NCBI GenBank assembly: GCA_007570785.1
Contig: ML661885.1
Coordinates: 37,955,771-38,019,770, forward strand
From: Antilocapra americana
Taxonomy: Eukaryota > Chordata > Mammalia > Artiodactyla > Antilocapridae
Reading direction: 5' to 3'
DNA: 64,000 nucleotides
Positions 21,925-33,743 of this stretch are shown one piece after another. Both the position numbers and the translations under genes were made by a program. A model generated the notes under the pieces. It saw only the letters and a program-made list of their open reading frames with translations, did not search any database and was not told where the DNA came from. Within the stretch, counting starts at the first letter, position 1, and every line of letters starts with the position of its first letter.

Positions 21925-22825
21925 CAACTGATTTTGGGCAAGGATAGGGAAAAAACTGTTTTATCAAGTGTATGGGATAACTGAATATCTACACAAAAAA
22001 GACTAAAATTGTACCCCATTTCTCACTACACACAAAAGTCAACCCAAAGTGGATCAAAAATCTAAATGTAATCGCTTAAACTATTAAACACTTAAAGAAA
22101 ATACTGATGTAAATTTTCACGACCTTGGATTAAGCAATGGTTTCTTAAAAATGACCCCAAAAGCAACAAGAATAAAAAGTAGATAAATTACAGGTCATCA
22201 AAATTTTAAACTTTTGTGCTTCAAAGGATACCATGTGTAGAGTGAGAAGACAATTCATAGAACAGGAGAACAATTTTTGAAATTAGATATGTGGTAAGGG
22301 AGTCTTACTCCCCAAAACGTATACAACACAACAATAAAAAGACATACAACCCAACTGAAACAGGCAAAGGAGGTGAATAGACAGTTATCCAAAAAAGATA
22401 TGCTAACAGTTAATAAGCACATGAAAAGATGTTCAAGGACACTAGTTACCAGGAAAATACAAATCAAAACCACAATGAGATATCACTTCAAACCCAATGG
22501 AATGGCTATAAAAAAAGACAAATAACGACAACTTATGATGAAGATGCGGAGAATTTAGAACATTTTTATACTGCTGATGGGAACGTAAAATGGTCCAGTC
22601 ACTTTAGAAATCAGTCTGGCAGATCCTCCAAAGGATGGACATAGTTGCTACAGGACTCAGAAATTCCAGTCTTAAGTATACCCCCAAGAGAAATGAAAAC
22701 CTATGTCCACACAAAGACTTGTACATGAATGTTCATAGCAACATTATTATAACAGACCAAAAGTGGAAATACCCTAAATATCCACCAGTTAATGGATGAA
22801 TAAAACATGGTATATACCTACAGTA
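21925..22825 (+). mobile_element. Old L1, left part (ORF2 end)
   Basis: Degenerate L1 ORF2 3' half with the recognisable core 'aaatcaaaaccacaatgagatatcac' and 'atggatgaataaaacatggtatata'. Multiple stops. Interrupted by the BovB at 22836. Confidence 0.88.
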
Positions 22826-22835
22826 GACCATTTAG

Positions 22836-24371
22836 TTCAGTTCAGTTACTCAGTCGTGTCCAACTATTTGGGACCCCATGAACCACAGCACACCAGGCCT
22901 CCCTGTCCATCAACAACTCCCAGAGTTTACCCAAACTCACGTCCATTGAGTCGGTGATGGCATCCAACCATCTCATCCTCTGTGGTCCCCTTCTCCTCCT
23001 GCCTTCAATCTTTTCTAACATCAGGGTCTTTTCAAATGAGTCAGCTCTTCACATCAGGTGGCCAAAGTACTGCAGTTTCAGTTTCAACATCAGTCCTTCC
23101 AATGAATACTCAGGACTGATCTCCTTTAGGATGGACTGGTTGGATCTCCTTGCAATCCAAGGGACTCTCAAGAGTCTTCTCCAATACCACAGTGCAAAAG
23201 CATCAATTCTTTGGCACTCAGCTTTCTTTATAGTCCAACTCTCACATCCATACTTGACTACTGGAAAAATGATTGCCTTGACTAGATGGACCTTTGTTGA
23301 CAAAGTAATGTCTCTGCTTTTTAATATACTGTCTAGGTTGGTCATAACTTTCCTTCCAAGGAGTGTCTTTTAATTTCATGGCTGCAATCACCATCTGCAG
23401 TGATTTTAGGAGCCCCCCCCAAAAATCAGCCACTGTTTCCACTGTTTCCCCATCTATCTGCCATGAAGTGATGAGACCAGATGCCACAATCTTAGTTTTC
23501 TGAATGTTGAGCTTTAAGCCAACTTTTTCACTCTCCTTTTTCACTTTCATCAAAAGGCTCTTTAGTTCTTCTTCACTTTCTGCCGTAAGGGTGGTGTCAT
23601 CTGCATATCTGAGGTTATTGATATTTCTCTCCTCAATCTTGATTCCAGCTTGTGTTTCTTCCAGCCCAACGTTTCTCATGATGTACTCTGCGTATAAGTT
23701 AAATAAGCAAGGTGACAAAATACAGCCTTGATGTACTCCTTTTCCTATTTGGAACCAGTCTGTTCCATGTCCAGTTCTAACTGTTGCTTCCTGACCTGCA
23801 TACAGGTTTCTCAAGAGGCAGGTCAGGTGGTCTGGTATTCCCAATTCTTTCAGAATTTTCCACAGTTTATTGTCATCCACACAGTCAAAGGCTTTAGCAT
23901 AGTCAATAAAGCAGAAATAGATGGTTTTCTGGAACTCACTTGCTTTTTCGATGATCCAGAGGATGCTGGCAATTTGATCTCTGGTTCCTGTGCCTTTTCT
24001 AAAACCAGCTTGAACATCTGGAAGCTCACGGTTCACGTATTGTTGAAGCCTGGCTTGGAGAATTTTGAGCATTACTTTACTAGCGTGTGAGATGAGTGCA
24101 ATTGTGTGGTAGTTTGAGCCTTCTTTGGCATTGCCCTTCTTTGGGACTGGAATGAAAACTGACCTTTTCCAGTCCTGTGGCCACTGCTGAATTTTCCAAA
24201 TGTGCTGACCTATTGAGTGCAGCACTTTCACAGCATCATCTTTTAGGATTTGAAATAGCTCAACTGGAATGCCACCACCTCTACTAGCTTTGTTCATAGT
24301 GATATTTCCTAAGGCCCACTCAACTTTATCTTCCAGGATGTCTGGCTCTAGGTGAGTGATCACACCTTTGT
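22836..24371 (-). mobile_element. 1.5-kb BovB LINE inserted in L1
   Basis: The longest BovB here, from the 3' tip (ttcagttcagttact) to a 5' truncation in the reverse-transcriptase region. gaccatttag (22826..22835) and gactatttag (24372..24381) form a 10-bp TSD with one mismatch, and L1 sequence resumes exactly after it. Confidence 0.95.
23242..24371 (-). pseudogene. BovB reverse-transcriptase fragment, frameshifted
   Basis: Within the BovB copy a long minus-strand frame reads the RTE reverse-transcriptase fingers and palm. Counting from an upstream Met at 24438 (outside the element), palm motif A FIDYAKAFD is at about residues 177-185, HQGCILSP (motif B region) at ~226-233, and the catalytic YADD at ~268-271. 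The family acts as the polymerase for target-primed reverse transcription. The endonuclease domain is absent through 5' truncation, and the frame shifts near 23412 in a run of 9 C on the plus strand; the C-terminal part continues in another frame (23345..23049) and then breaks. It is a dead copy. Confidence 0.9.
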
Positions 24372-24381
24372 GACTATTTAG

Positions 24382-24752
24382 CAGCAAACACAATGAAATA
24401 CTGAGACAAGCTGCAACACTGGTAAACCATGAAAGCATTATGTTAAGGAAAGAAGCCAGTTACAGAAGGCCACATATGGTATGATTCCATTTACGTGAAA
24501 AGATCAGAAAAGAGGCAAATCAAAAGAGACGGAAATGTAGATTAGTGGTTGCCTGGAGCTGGGGAGGTTAAAGGGGAAATGAGGAGTGCCTGTTAATAGA
24601 TACAGGATTCTTTTTAAGTGATGAAAATGTTTTAAAATTGTGGGGACGGTTGCAGAGTTCTGAGAATATATGAAGAGCCATTTAACTGTACACTTAAAAT
24701 AGGTGAATTGTATGGTATGTGAATTATAGCTCAATGAAGCTGTAATTTAAAA
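24382..24752 (+). mobile_element. Old L1, right part (3' UTR)
   Basis: Continues the interrupted L1: 'tatggtatgattccatttacgtg', 'gtggttgcctggagctgggg', 'atagctcaatgaagctgtaattt' and A-tail. Confidence 0.87.
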
Positions 24753-25676
24753 AATGGTGAGCAACACATTTTAGAATGGTATATCGTCTTAAGAAAACGT
24801 AGCACGTTTGGATTTGAACAGCAACAGTCAGGGAGAGAGACTGACCGATGGACTTCAAGTCTGCAGTACTCACTTCACAGTCTCCAAAGGTCATGAGTCC
24901 CCCCTAGGAGAGCCCTGGAGATGGATCTCCAGCTTTCACAGCTGCCCTTGCCTGTGGGGCTTGGTGGTGAAGATGGTTCCCCTCATCCGCCACCATGATA
25001 CCCAGCAGCATGCAAGAAAGACACCCACTGAGAGGAATGGACCCCAAGAAGGAAGGAAAGTCTCATCGCCCCTGAATTCTCTCCCCAAGGAGACACTCAG
25101 GAGACAACAAATAAGCAATAAACTGGGAGGCAGCCAGAAGGAAAACTCACAATCTCCCTTTTCTTTTCTCTACAAATAACCTTAGAACCTGTCCGTCTTA
25201 GCCTTTGCTCTCACTTTGATCCCCTTGGTGGCACCTCCTTTCCTTGAAGCTTCCACCTCTGCTCAGAGATCATTACAGAGTAGATACTCCAGGGAGGGGT
25301 CGGCCGTATCTCTGAGTTAATCATCACCGGGCTGTCTCGACTCTGTAATAAAAACTCAGCTCTCTCTCCCATCAAAGAGCTTATTGTTTTGGAGGTACAC
25401 AATACTGCTATGCTATGAACATAATAATGCTATATGCTTTTCCAGAGTCTTCCTCCCAAATTGCCCAAAACATTTCTCTGATATTATTCCCTGTCCATTT
25501 TGTCTTTCCTTGAAAAATTCTCTATTTTTTGGTGGTTATGAAGTTACAAAGTTATTTTTGTCTGTATCAAAGAAATATTCTTTAATTGAAGCATAGTTGA
25601 AGCACAACACAGTATTACATCAGTTACAAAAGTATTGAATAATTATCCTAAACTCTAAAAATGTCTTCCTTGTGTA
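24753..25676. other. Unique sequence
   Basis: No exon found. 25575..25640 ('ttaattgaagcatagttgaag') resembles a reversed L1 3' end, too diverged to call firmly. Confidence 0.4.
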
Positions 25677-25850
25677 TTAGCTCGCAAATTAGGCTGTCAC
25701 AACAAAGTACCACAGGCTAAGTGGTTTAAAACAATAGAATTCATGACTTAGTTTTACCTTAATTGCCTCGTTAAAGAGTCTGTCTCTAAATATAATCATA
25801 TTCTGACGTACTGGGGGTTGGGATATCAATATCTCAATTTTGAAGGGACT
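25677..25850 (-). mobile_element. MLT1-type MaLR LTR fragment
   Basis: Reverse LTR: 'gtcacaacaaagtaccacaggctaagtgg' joined by an internal deletion to 'tctctaaatataatcatattctgacgtactggggg'. Confidence 0.72.
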
Positions 25851-26221
25851 GTATCGCCTCGCTTTTCCTTTTATAAAATAATGTTTCTACTTTCCTTGTA
25901 TGAGAAATAGATATTTCACATAGAAAATTGACTCTATTGGTAAGAAAAATATAATAAAATGAAAATGATTCATCATCCCACTGACCAGGGATAGCTGTTA
26001 GTTGACATTTTGCCTACTATGTCCCCAAACATTTTTCACTGCATAGACATACAGCTTTTAAGGATGAGATCCTAATCTGGTTCCATTTTCCCCCTTACCT
26101 CTCACCTTTTCTACTCAGTCTTATTCCTCCTTCATCTGCTTCTTCCTCTTCATAGATCACTTACAATTTTATCATCTATCTTTCAATTAGCCAATCAGTT
26201 GAAAAATATTCAGTGCCTACT

Positions 26222-26433
26222 GGGGCTTCCCTGGTGACTCAGATAGTAAAGAATCTGCCTGCAATGCAGGTGATCCGGCTGTGATCCCTGGGTCAGGAAG
26301 ATCCCCTGGAGGAGGGCATGGCAACCCACTCCAGTATTCTTGCCTGGAGGATTCCACGGACAGAGGAGCCTGGCGGGCTACAGTCCACGGGGTCGCAAAG
26401 AGCTGGACACGACTGAGCGACTAACACACACTC
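26222..26433 (+). mobile_element. Bov-tA SINE with 12-bp TSD
   Basis: Full-length, low divergence. Exact tcagtgcctact at 26210..26221 and 26434..26445. Confidence 0.96.
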
Positions 26434-26445
26434 TCAGTGCCTACT

Positions 26446-27724
26446 ACCTGCCAGGTGCTACGCTGGGGGCTGGGTTACACCTGAGGCTGAGAGCCCAGTA
26501 GGGTTGCAGTCTCTCAGCTCAGCCCTCCCCCCGCCCACCTTCCTTTTCTTACATCTCTTCTAAGTCCCCCACTTCCACACCAGAAGGAATACCAGGGATG
26601 GAGGGAAAGATTGAATTCTCATAGGTGGGAGAAGGAAGACAGGAAGTTGAACTGGTGTAGACATAATTCCCTATGAGGGATGGAGGGCGAGGCCAGGCAG
26701 AGGTTGTCTGCAAAACAGTAAGTCACATCCATCACGTATCTGACGCCCCCTTCCTCGTCCACGTGGCCTGGTCTGGAGCCCACCGTCCTACTCAGGCTGA
26801 AACTGCCTCTTCAGAGAATGGTTCACCTGACCAACCTCAGGAACCCTGCACAGCGGTGTCCTTATCATTGAACAGGGTGGCAAACCAATGCCCCAGAAGG
26901 AAGTCCCAGGAGCCGGGTGGGACGGGTCCCCTCCAGGCGCTGTGGCCTTCCTGAGCCAAAGCCCTGCCCATCATGGTCCCCTTTCTTGGTAAGCAAGCTT
27001 GAATGGGGAGGCTTACTTAGACTGTTTCTTCTTACCCCACATCCTGATGTGTTCAGACAACGTATCCTGCTTGTGGCCTGGCTTTTTTCCACAAAATCTG
27101 CAGATCTAATCAGTCAGGGATTTAAAAACACCCGGGGGGGTTACCTCTCACAGGGCTCCAAAGGTGGCTGGCTCCATGCTCGACTCCTCAGCCTGCCCTG
27201 GACACCTGCTTAGCTGGTGAAATTGTCCTCAGGGAGGAAGTCTTCCAATGCAGTTTTCCTGCCTGTTTTCTTTTTGCCTTGGTTCAGTCACTTTGGGGAT
27301 GGTTAGCCCTTTAAGGAAGGGGCAGCTGGTTTCTTGCTTTTTTTTTTTTAAATTCCTTGACATTTCTAACTTTAGTACAACCAGCTTTTTCAGCAGGCTC
27401 TTGTCAGGCCAGCTTTAGCTGGTAATAAATTGTTCTCTTAGGTGGACATTAGAAATTTAGTGATAAAACCTCATTAGATATAAGAATTATATTTGGGTCA
27501 ATCAGAATTAGGAGATTGAGGCCAACTGAATAGAAACTGTCTTGGAAATTTAAAATTATCCAAAGCAATCAATCAACCCTCTAGCATCTCGGAGTACCTC
27601 CTCTGTGCCTCCCAGCGCTGGGCTGTCCTTGGGGGGTGGAAAAGCCCTGCCTGCCTGAATCCTTCCTGCTTCTGTAATTTAACTGGAAATTCAATAGCTT
27701 ATTCAAGAATTACTGGAAAATAGA
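26446..27724. other. Unique sequence
   Basis: 26670..27220 is GC-richer with CpGs, but I found no exon with paired splice sites. 27340..27352 is a T-run. Confidence 0.4.
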
Positions 27725-27917
27725 CCCATGCAAAATTTAAATAACAAGGTATCATTTCTTACCCTTCAGAGTGGTAAAAGTTAAGAAGTCTGATAATATT
27801 AAACGTTGAAAAGTGTCAGTGAGTGAATTCTCTCATAAATTGCTGGTGAGAGTGCAAATAGAACTATTTTGGAGGACCACTGGTAGAATTTAGGCAAGTT
27901 TAGAATTGTGCACATCA
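27725..27917 (+). mobile_element. Old L1-type LINE, left part
   Basis: Degraded ORF2 end: 'gaattctctcataaattgctggtgagagtgcaaat'. Interrupted by the SINE at 27932. Confidence 0.65.
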
Positions 27918-27931
27918 TGACTCAGCAATTT

Positions 27932-28115
27932 CGTTTTTTTTTTTTTTTCTCTTGCTGGCTGCACCTTGAGGGATGTGGGAGTTTAGTTTCCAGAACAGAG
28001 ATGAAACCTGTGACCACTCCCCTCCCTCCCCCCTCCACCTCCCCCCCACCCCACCCCCAACCCCCTGCAGTGGAAGCCTGGATTCTTAACCACTGGGCCT
28101 CCAGGAAAGTCCCCC
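27932..28115 (-). mobile_element. CHR-type SINE with expanded C-rich core
   Basis: Reverse SINE with T-tail first and 'actgggcctccaggaaagtcc' head. Its middle (28014..28069) is a long CCT/CCC-rich tract. tgactcagcaattt (27918..27931) and tgactcagcattt (~28117..28129) flank it. Confidence 0.85.
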
Positions 28116-28129
28116 TTGACTCAGCATTT

Positions 28130-28375
28130 GCAGTCTGAGTCTACTACTCAGAGTCTACTACTACTGCTTTCTCTCTGCTGTAGACCATCTCTTTACCATG
28201 GCACACAGGCACACAGGCCTGTTGAGGACACCCTTATAACGGTGAAAAATGGAATCAACATAGCCATTCATCAGTTAGATAATTACTAAATTAACTGTGC
28301 TTTACCTACACTGTGAAATTCTATACAGTAATTTAAAAAGCATAAAGATTTATGTAGATAGAAGTCCAGTATATA
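28130..28375 (+). mobile_element. Old L1-type LINE, right part
   Basis: 'tgaaaaatggaatcaacatagccattcatcag…ctatacagtaatttaaaaagc' continues the LINE of 27725. Confidence 0.62.
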
Positions 28376-28384
28376 ATCTCTTTC

Positions 28385-28505
28385 TTTGCATGCTCAGTGG
28401 TGTTTGATTCTCTGCAACCGCATGGACTGTAGCCTGCCAGGTTTCTCTGTCCATGGAATTTTCCAGGCAAGAATACTGGAATAGGCTGCCATTTCCTACT
28501 CCATC
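28385..28505 (-). mobile_element. Bov-tA/Bov-A fragment
   Basis: Reverse 3' unit only ('catggactgtagcctgcc' … 'ctgccatttcctactcca'). Confidence 0.85.
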
Positions 28506-28699
28506 AGGATATAATAATAAGTGGAATAGAGCAATTAGAGGATAAATATGTAAGAATGACAGTTTCTGTGTAGAAAGAAAAAAAACTATCTTACATACTA
28601 TGTTATTATTGTTATATATATTTTTTGCGTGATACATATGCACATGTGTGTGTGTATGTGTATATACACGATTGATCACTGTTGGAATTTTTTGTTCCA

Positions 28700-28805
28700 G
28701 GTCTGCCTGCTCCACCAGTCTGGTTGCTGCACAGAGCCAAGGACCATATCTGCCTTGTTCGTGACAAGATCTGGCATGTATTAGGCATTCAAGAAATGTT
28801 TGTTG
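28700..28805 (+). mobile_element. L2/MIR-like 3' end
   Basis: 'ctggcatgtattaggcattcaagaaatgtttgttgg' is the usual L2/MIR terminal form. Confidence 0.45.
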
Positions 28806-29790
28806 GAAGATCCTGAACCGTTGAGCAGGTTGCCAGAGCTAGAATCATCACTTCGAAAGAAGCTGTCATGTAGACCTCTGTCTGTTCAGTGTTCCCCCTG
28901 TGATGGACTGAACAGCTGAAATCCCAAAGAAGCAAGTGCGAAGGTGCAACAGGCCAGCGGCTCCCATGACTGGGGCGGTATCAGGAAGTGCAGGAAAGAG
29001 CTTACATAAACAGTGTAATGATTCCCCAGGCGAGACCTGTTCAAGGCTGCTGGCCGCTCACCCCACACCCCTCTTCAGGTTACTGGGAAGCCCAGGAGCT
29101 CCCAATCGGGGCGGATGTCCTTCCAGGATTTGGGACTGAGTGCAAACCCTAAGTCCACTTGCCCTTTGGGGGCTCATGCTGCAGGGAGGAAGGATGGCTT
29201 TCCCTCGTCAGGAATGTCATGACCCTCTGGCAAGAGCAGTTCTCCCACAACCTCAGCCCAGTAAGGTCATCCTGTGCCCAGCTACAGGAAGGGCTGGTGA
29301 CAGGGCTGTGCAATGCTGCCTAGGGGCTGGCGATGGTACAGCGAGAGGTGAGTCACACTGGCCTTTCCTTTCCTCCCTCTACAGATGGCTGCCTCGCTGC
29401 AGGGAAGGGGAGCTTTGATGGGGGTGGGGGTGGGGCGTGGGAAAGGTGCCAAGGCCCTGACCTCTGGGCATTTGAGTCCAAGCTGAAAGGTCTACAGGGT
29501 CGACTTTGTGCAGAAGAAGAACTGCCCAGCCTCCAAAGTGCTCGCTCTTTCCACTGATGCTTAAAATTCCTTCCCCAGTATCTTTTATACTATGATTAGC
29601 ACTAAGGTTTAAATTGTAGTTAGTTCCAGGAGAGAGAGCATGGTAATTGAAACTCACCTCTCTCCACCTCTCCTAATCTTTTAAAAGCAGAGAGGATTCT
29701 TGTAGGCTAGAATGACTTCATGCCTTGCTTCTGAATTGAAGAATCCAGGTAATTAACTGGTGGAAAGGAAATCAAAGAAAAGGGAGACAT
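28806..29790. other. Unique sequence
   Basis: GC-richer unique DNA (29000..29560). Plus-strand splice-like strings at 29347 and 29385 are only about 45 bp apart and do not define an intron. No gene called. Confidence 0.4.
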
Positions 29791-29810
29791 TAGGTTGACT
29801 TAGGTTGACT
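29791..29810. repeat. 10-bp tandem duplication at BovB 5' flank
   Basis: taggttgact occurs twice in tandem; aggttgact appears again at 30391..30399 as the other TSD of the BovB. Confidence 0.85.
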
Positions 29811-30390
29811 GCAGATGGTGAATGCAGCCATGAAATTGAAAGATGCTTACTCCTTGGAAGGAAAGTTATGACCAACCTAGACAGCATATTAAAAAGTAGA
29901 GACAGAGACATTACTTTGCCAACAAATGTCCGTCTAGACAAAGCTATGGTTTTTCTAGCAGTCAGGTATGGGTGTGTGAGAGCTGGATTATAAAGAAAGC
30001 TGAGAGCTGAAGAATTGATGCTTTTGAACTGTGATGTTGGAGAAGATTCTTGAGAGTCCCTTGGACTGCACGCCGATCCAACCAGTCCATCCTAAAGGAA
30101 ATCAGTCCTGAATATTCATTGGAAGGACTGATGCTGAAGCTGAAACTCCAATACTTTGGCCACCTGATTCAAAGAACTGACTCATTTGAAAAAAAACCCT
30201 GATGCTGGGAAAGATTGTAGGTGGGAGGAGAAGGGGCGACAGAGGATGAGATGGTTGGATGGCATCATCTACTCAATGGACATAAGTTTGAGTAAACTCC
30301 GGGAGTTGGTGATGGACAGGGAAGCCTGGCATGCTGCAGTCCATGGGGTTGCAAAGAGTCAGACATGACTGAGAAACTGACCTGAACTGA
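29811..30390 (+). mobile_element. BovB LINE 3' end with TSD
   Basis: 580 bp of BovB from 'gcagatggtgaatgcagcc' to 'ctgacctgaactga'. Flanked by aggttgact (29802..29810, 30391..30399). A 6-base extra 'gagaca' is present near 29905, and the frame is broken. Confidence 0.94.
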
Positions 30391-30589
30391 AGGTTGACTT
30401 ATTTATTACGGTCTAGGTGGAGAAGGAGCAGGAAGCAAAAAAGCCATGTCATGGACAGAAAGAGGAGGGAGAGAGATTCAGGGAGAGGGCAGCCACTGCC
30501 AGGTTTGTAAAAAAATATATATATATATCTGAGTCAGAGGATTTCAGAGAGGTTTAGTTATGCATCAAAAGTAAACTCCTTCCAAAATC

Positions 30590-30968
30590 CTGCCATTCGT
30601 GACAACATGGATGAACCTGGAGGGCATTGTGCTTAGTGAAATAAGCCAAAGAACGACATATACTGCATGACATCACTTATATGTATAATCTTAACAACAA
30701 CAACAACAAATTAAAACCATGGAAATAGAGAGTAGAAAAGTGGTTGCCAGGGGCTAAGGGCGGGGGAAACAGGGAAAGGTTGTTAAAAGGGTACGAGCTT
30801 TCAGCTATTAGATGAATAAGCTCTGAGGATCTTAAGTATCCCATGGTGACTATAGTTGATAATATCATATTGTATTACTGAAATTTGCTAATAGAGCAGA
30901 TCTTAGGCGGTGAGTATGTATTAATTACATGGGGGGAAATTCTTTCACAATGCACATATATATCAAGT
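30590..30968 (+). mobile_element. Old L1 3' UTR, left part
   Basis: 'gacaacatggatgaacctgg', 'gtggttgccaggggctaagg', 'atagttgataatatcatattg'. Interrupted by a SINE. Confidence 0.82.
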
Positions 30969-31176
30969 CAGTGTGTTAGTCACTCAGTCATGTCTGACTC
31001 TTTGCAACCCCAAGGCCTGTAGCTCATCAGGCTCCCCTGTCCATGTAATTTTCTAGGCAAGAATACTGGAGTGGGTAGCCATTCCCTTTTCCAGGGATCT
31101 TCCTGACCCAGGGATCAGACTCAGGTCTCCTGTATTGCAGGTAGATTCTTTATTATCTGAGCCACAGGGAAGCCCA
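30969..31176 (-). mobile_element. Bov-tA SINE
   Basis: Reverse full SINE ('gtcactcagtcatgtctgac' … 'gagccacagggaagccca') inserted near the L1 3' terminus. Confidence 0.93.
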
Positions 31177-31245
31177 TCATGTAGTATACTTTAAATATCT
31201 TATGATTTTGTCAATAATAACTAATTTTTTAATGAAAAAATGAAA
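31177..31245 (+). mobile_element. Old L1 3' UTR, right part
   Basis: 'tcatgtagtatactttaaatatcttatgat…caataataac' completes the L1 tail split by the SINE. Confidence 0.65.
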
Positions 31246-31436
31246 AATTCCTTCTTTTGTGATTCTTTTTTTGTAAGATAAAGCAGGAATTGAATTGCAT
31301 TTTTTCCTTTATTCCATATCTCTGAATCTGCCTCCATTTTGAGACCGCACCTCTTGGAGCCCTAAGTGTCTGTGAGCTGAATGCTTAAATACACATTCAT
31401 CCAACAGGTGTGACTGGCGGCTGTGTTTCCAGGAGG

Positions 31437-31548
31437 CGTGTGCTACAGTGGGTGGCGCTGCATCTGCAGCCACGCAGGCCTGGGTTCAAATCCCAGCTCC
31501 GCCCCTTACCAGCTGTGTGACCTTTCTGAAGTGACTAATTAATAACAT
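31437..31548 (+). mobile_element. MIR SINE
   Basis: 'aggcctgggttcaaatcccag' and 'accagctgtgtgacctttctg': forward MIR core. Confidence 0.8.
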
Positions 31549-31582
31549 TTACCGTTTTTTCTTTTTCTCTTTTGGCCTACCA

Positions 31583-31735
31583 AGTAGCAAACTCTCTGCT
31601 ATGATTATTCCCATTTTACAGGCTAGGACACTATCTCAGAGAGGCCAAGTAACTTGCTCAGAGACAGTCAGTCTGCCAATGGTGGAACCAAGACTCAACA
31701 CTCAGATCTGTGTGACTCCAGAGACGTCCTGTCCC
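31583..31735 (-). mobile_element. MIR SINE
   Basis: 'ttcccattttacaggctagg…agaggccaagtaacttgctcag': reverse MIR, tail-to-tail with the copy at 31437. Confidence 0.8.
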
Positions 31736-32092
31736 TAGCTTCTGTCTCTGTCTTTGCTCTACTACTCAGCATCATTAAGCTTTAATTTTCTTGGGTAAAG
31801 AATGAGAATCATGATATCTGCATCAAAGATTGGTGATCAAAGGCAGAAAGGGTAGGTGAGACCGGCTCTGGGCCTGGCACACAGAGTTGATTTCTCAACT
31901 TTCTACCCCCAGGCACAACAAGATGTTGATTCCAGATCTTTACTCAAGAGTAAAGTGATGGGGTGGGGGTGGGGGCACTAGGTAGGTGACAGAAAATAGA
32001 GAAAAGAGATGAGGACAAGAGAGTATTATCAACGATCAACTTTGCCAAGTCCATGGCTTTGTTTCAGATCCAGTCAGGGCACAGCAACCCCT
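31736..32092. other. Unique sequence
   Basis: G-rich patch 31960..31977; otherwise nothing recognised. Confidence 0.4.
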
Positions 32093-32106
32093 AAAGAGTC
32101 TAAGAC

Positions 32107-32310
32107 TTCCTTGGTGGCTCAGATGGTAAAGAATCTGCCTGCAATACAGGAGACCTGGGTTCAGTCCCTGGGTTGGAAGGATCCCCTGGAGAAGGAAATA
32201 GCAACCCACTCCATTATTCTTGCCAGGAAAATCCCGTGGACAGAGAAGCTTGGCAGGCTTCAGTCCATGGGGTCGCAAAGAGTCGGACACAACTGAGCCT
32301 GTATGCATGC
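32107..32310 (+). mobile_element. Bov-tA SINE with 14-bp TSD
   Basis: Low-divergence SINE. Exact aaagagtctaagac at 32093..32106 and 32311..32324, the longest exact TSD in the window. Confidence 0.96.
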
Positions 32311-32324
32311 AAAGAGTCTAAGAC

Positions 32325-33735
32325 CCAGAGACTATGGGGCCCCAGGAGATCCATCAAGAGGTCAGCAGGTTGAGCTAACATAGGAGCCCCAGATGACAGA
32401 GCACACGCTGGCAGATGAGGGTCTCTTTACTATAATGCCATTAGAGAGCTTTTATGTGACACATGTGACAGAGATAAAAGATAAAACACAGTATCCACAA
32501 GCCCTCACTGGGCCCCACCTTCTTTAGAAGGACAGATCATTTAGAGTTTGGCCAGCTATGGATCTTTGTTGTGCTGAAGAGAAATGGTTTTCTCTGTGCT
32601 GAGCCAGAGAAAGCAGAGCATGGGCCAGAGGTTCACGAACACTTACTGTATGCCGCTGAGGTGCTGGGCTCTACTCTAGGGCTGGGACTCGGCAGTGGAG
32701 GAGAGGGAGACTCAGTCCTTGCCCTTTGGTGGAGATATTCGGGATGTGGGCAAGAAAGATGTCCAAGACACATTGCTGGTGGCAAAGCACAAAATCTGCC
32801 AAAGAGATGCAGAGGCCCAATCATGGGTGTCAAACCTGGTCACGGAGTTTGGATGACGTCCTGCGGGCAGTGGCAGCCTGAGAAAAGTATGGAGGATCCA
32901 TTCACAGGGCTTAAGCCTGGAGTCAGAGGGTCCAGCAAGGAGAGCCTTGCCTCTGGGGCTCTGTCCACTTCTGGAGTGTCCCTTAGCCCTTTGAATGCAA
33001 CTGTTGAGGTGATAATCTTCCCGGCTGGGATCACCAAATTGGAAACCACCCTCAGAAGGCTGTGACTGGCAATAACGCCACTTCAGAAAGATGGCATTTG
33101 TCAAAATACATGCCTGACAAATGCAAATGAATATTTAGAAAGGAGAGAAAGGGGAAACAATCGTAAGTTAATTGGAATAATCATCTGTTACCATGGTCTA
33201 GATGAAAAGATTTTCAATAACAATTTCAAAAGGACACAGGCAGAATGGACAGGATTAAGGTTCCCAGGCCACTCACTACAGCTCACTATGAATGCTTAAA
33301 CAGTTGGCGAGATCTAAAACCCCTTCTGTAGCATCACGTAAGACAGATACTGTGAGTTTTCTATCGGAAGCAGAGAAGAAAAAAAAAAACCCTCCAGTTG
33401 GGCTGATTTGATTTTCTATCTCTGAAATGCAGTAATTGGCTCTTATATCCCCAGTTCTTGTCTCTGAGCTCTCCTTGGATAGTTTTTAAAGCAGGTTTAA
33501 GCTTCATATTTTATTCTGAGAAGTCAAGTTCACGCTCCCCACCCTCAACAAGTTCCTGCAAGAATCCAGGAGTAGGAGCAGTTGGTTTTACTTTAAATCC
33601 TATTACCATTCTTGATATTTACAGAAGGAGGTGGCTCTTCCAATGGATGGGCTTGGACAACGTTACCTGTAAAGTCAATAACCTCTTGTGTGACCTAATT
33701 CCATCCCAAACACACAGATTCCATTTTGAAACAGT
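32325..33735. other. Unique sequence
   Basis: A 164-codon plus-strand open frame (32571..33065) and an opposing 130-codon frame have no recognisable domains, low-complexity composition and no splice support. Not called as genes. Confidence 0.4.
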
Positions 33736-33743
33736 TTCTGCTG

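Noticed and set aside
29347..29390. Plus-strand gtgagt followed by a good polypyrimidine-AG about 45 bp later
   Set aside because: Too short for a mammalian intron, and no flanking coding evidence.
32571..33104. Opposing open frames of 164 and 130 codons
   Set aside because: No domain, signal or splice support, and the composition looks like unique non-coding DNA.
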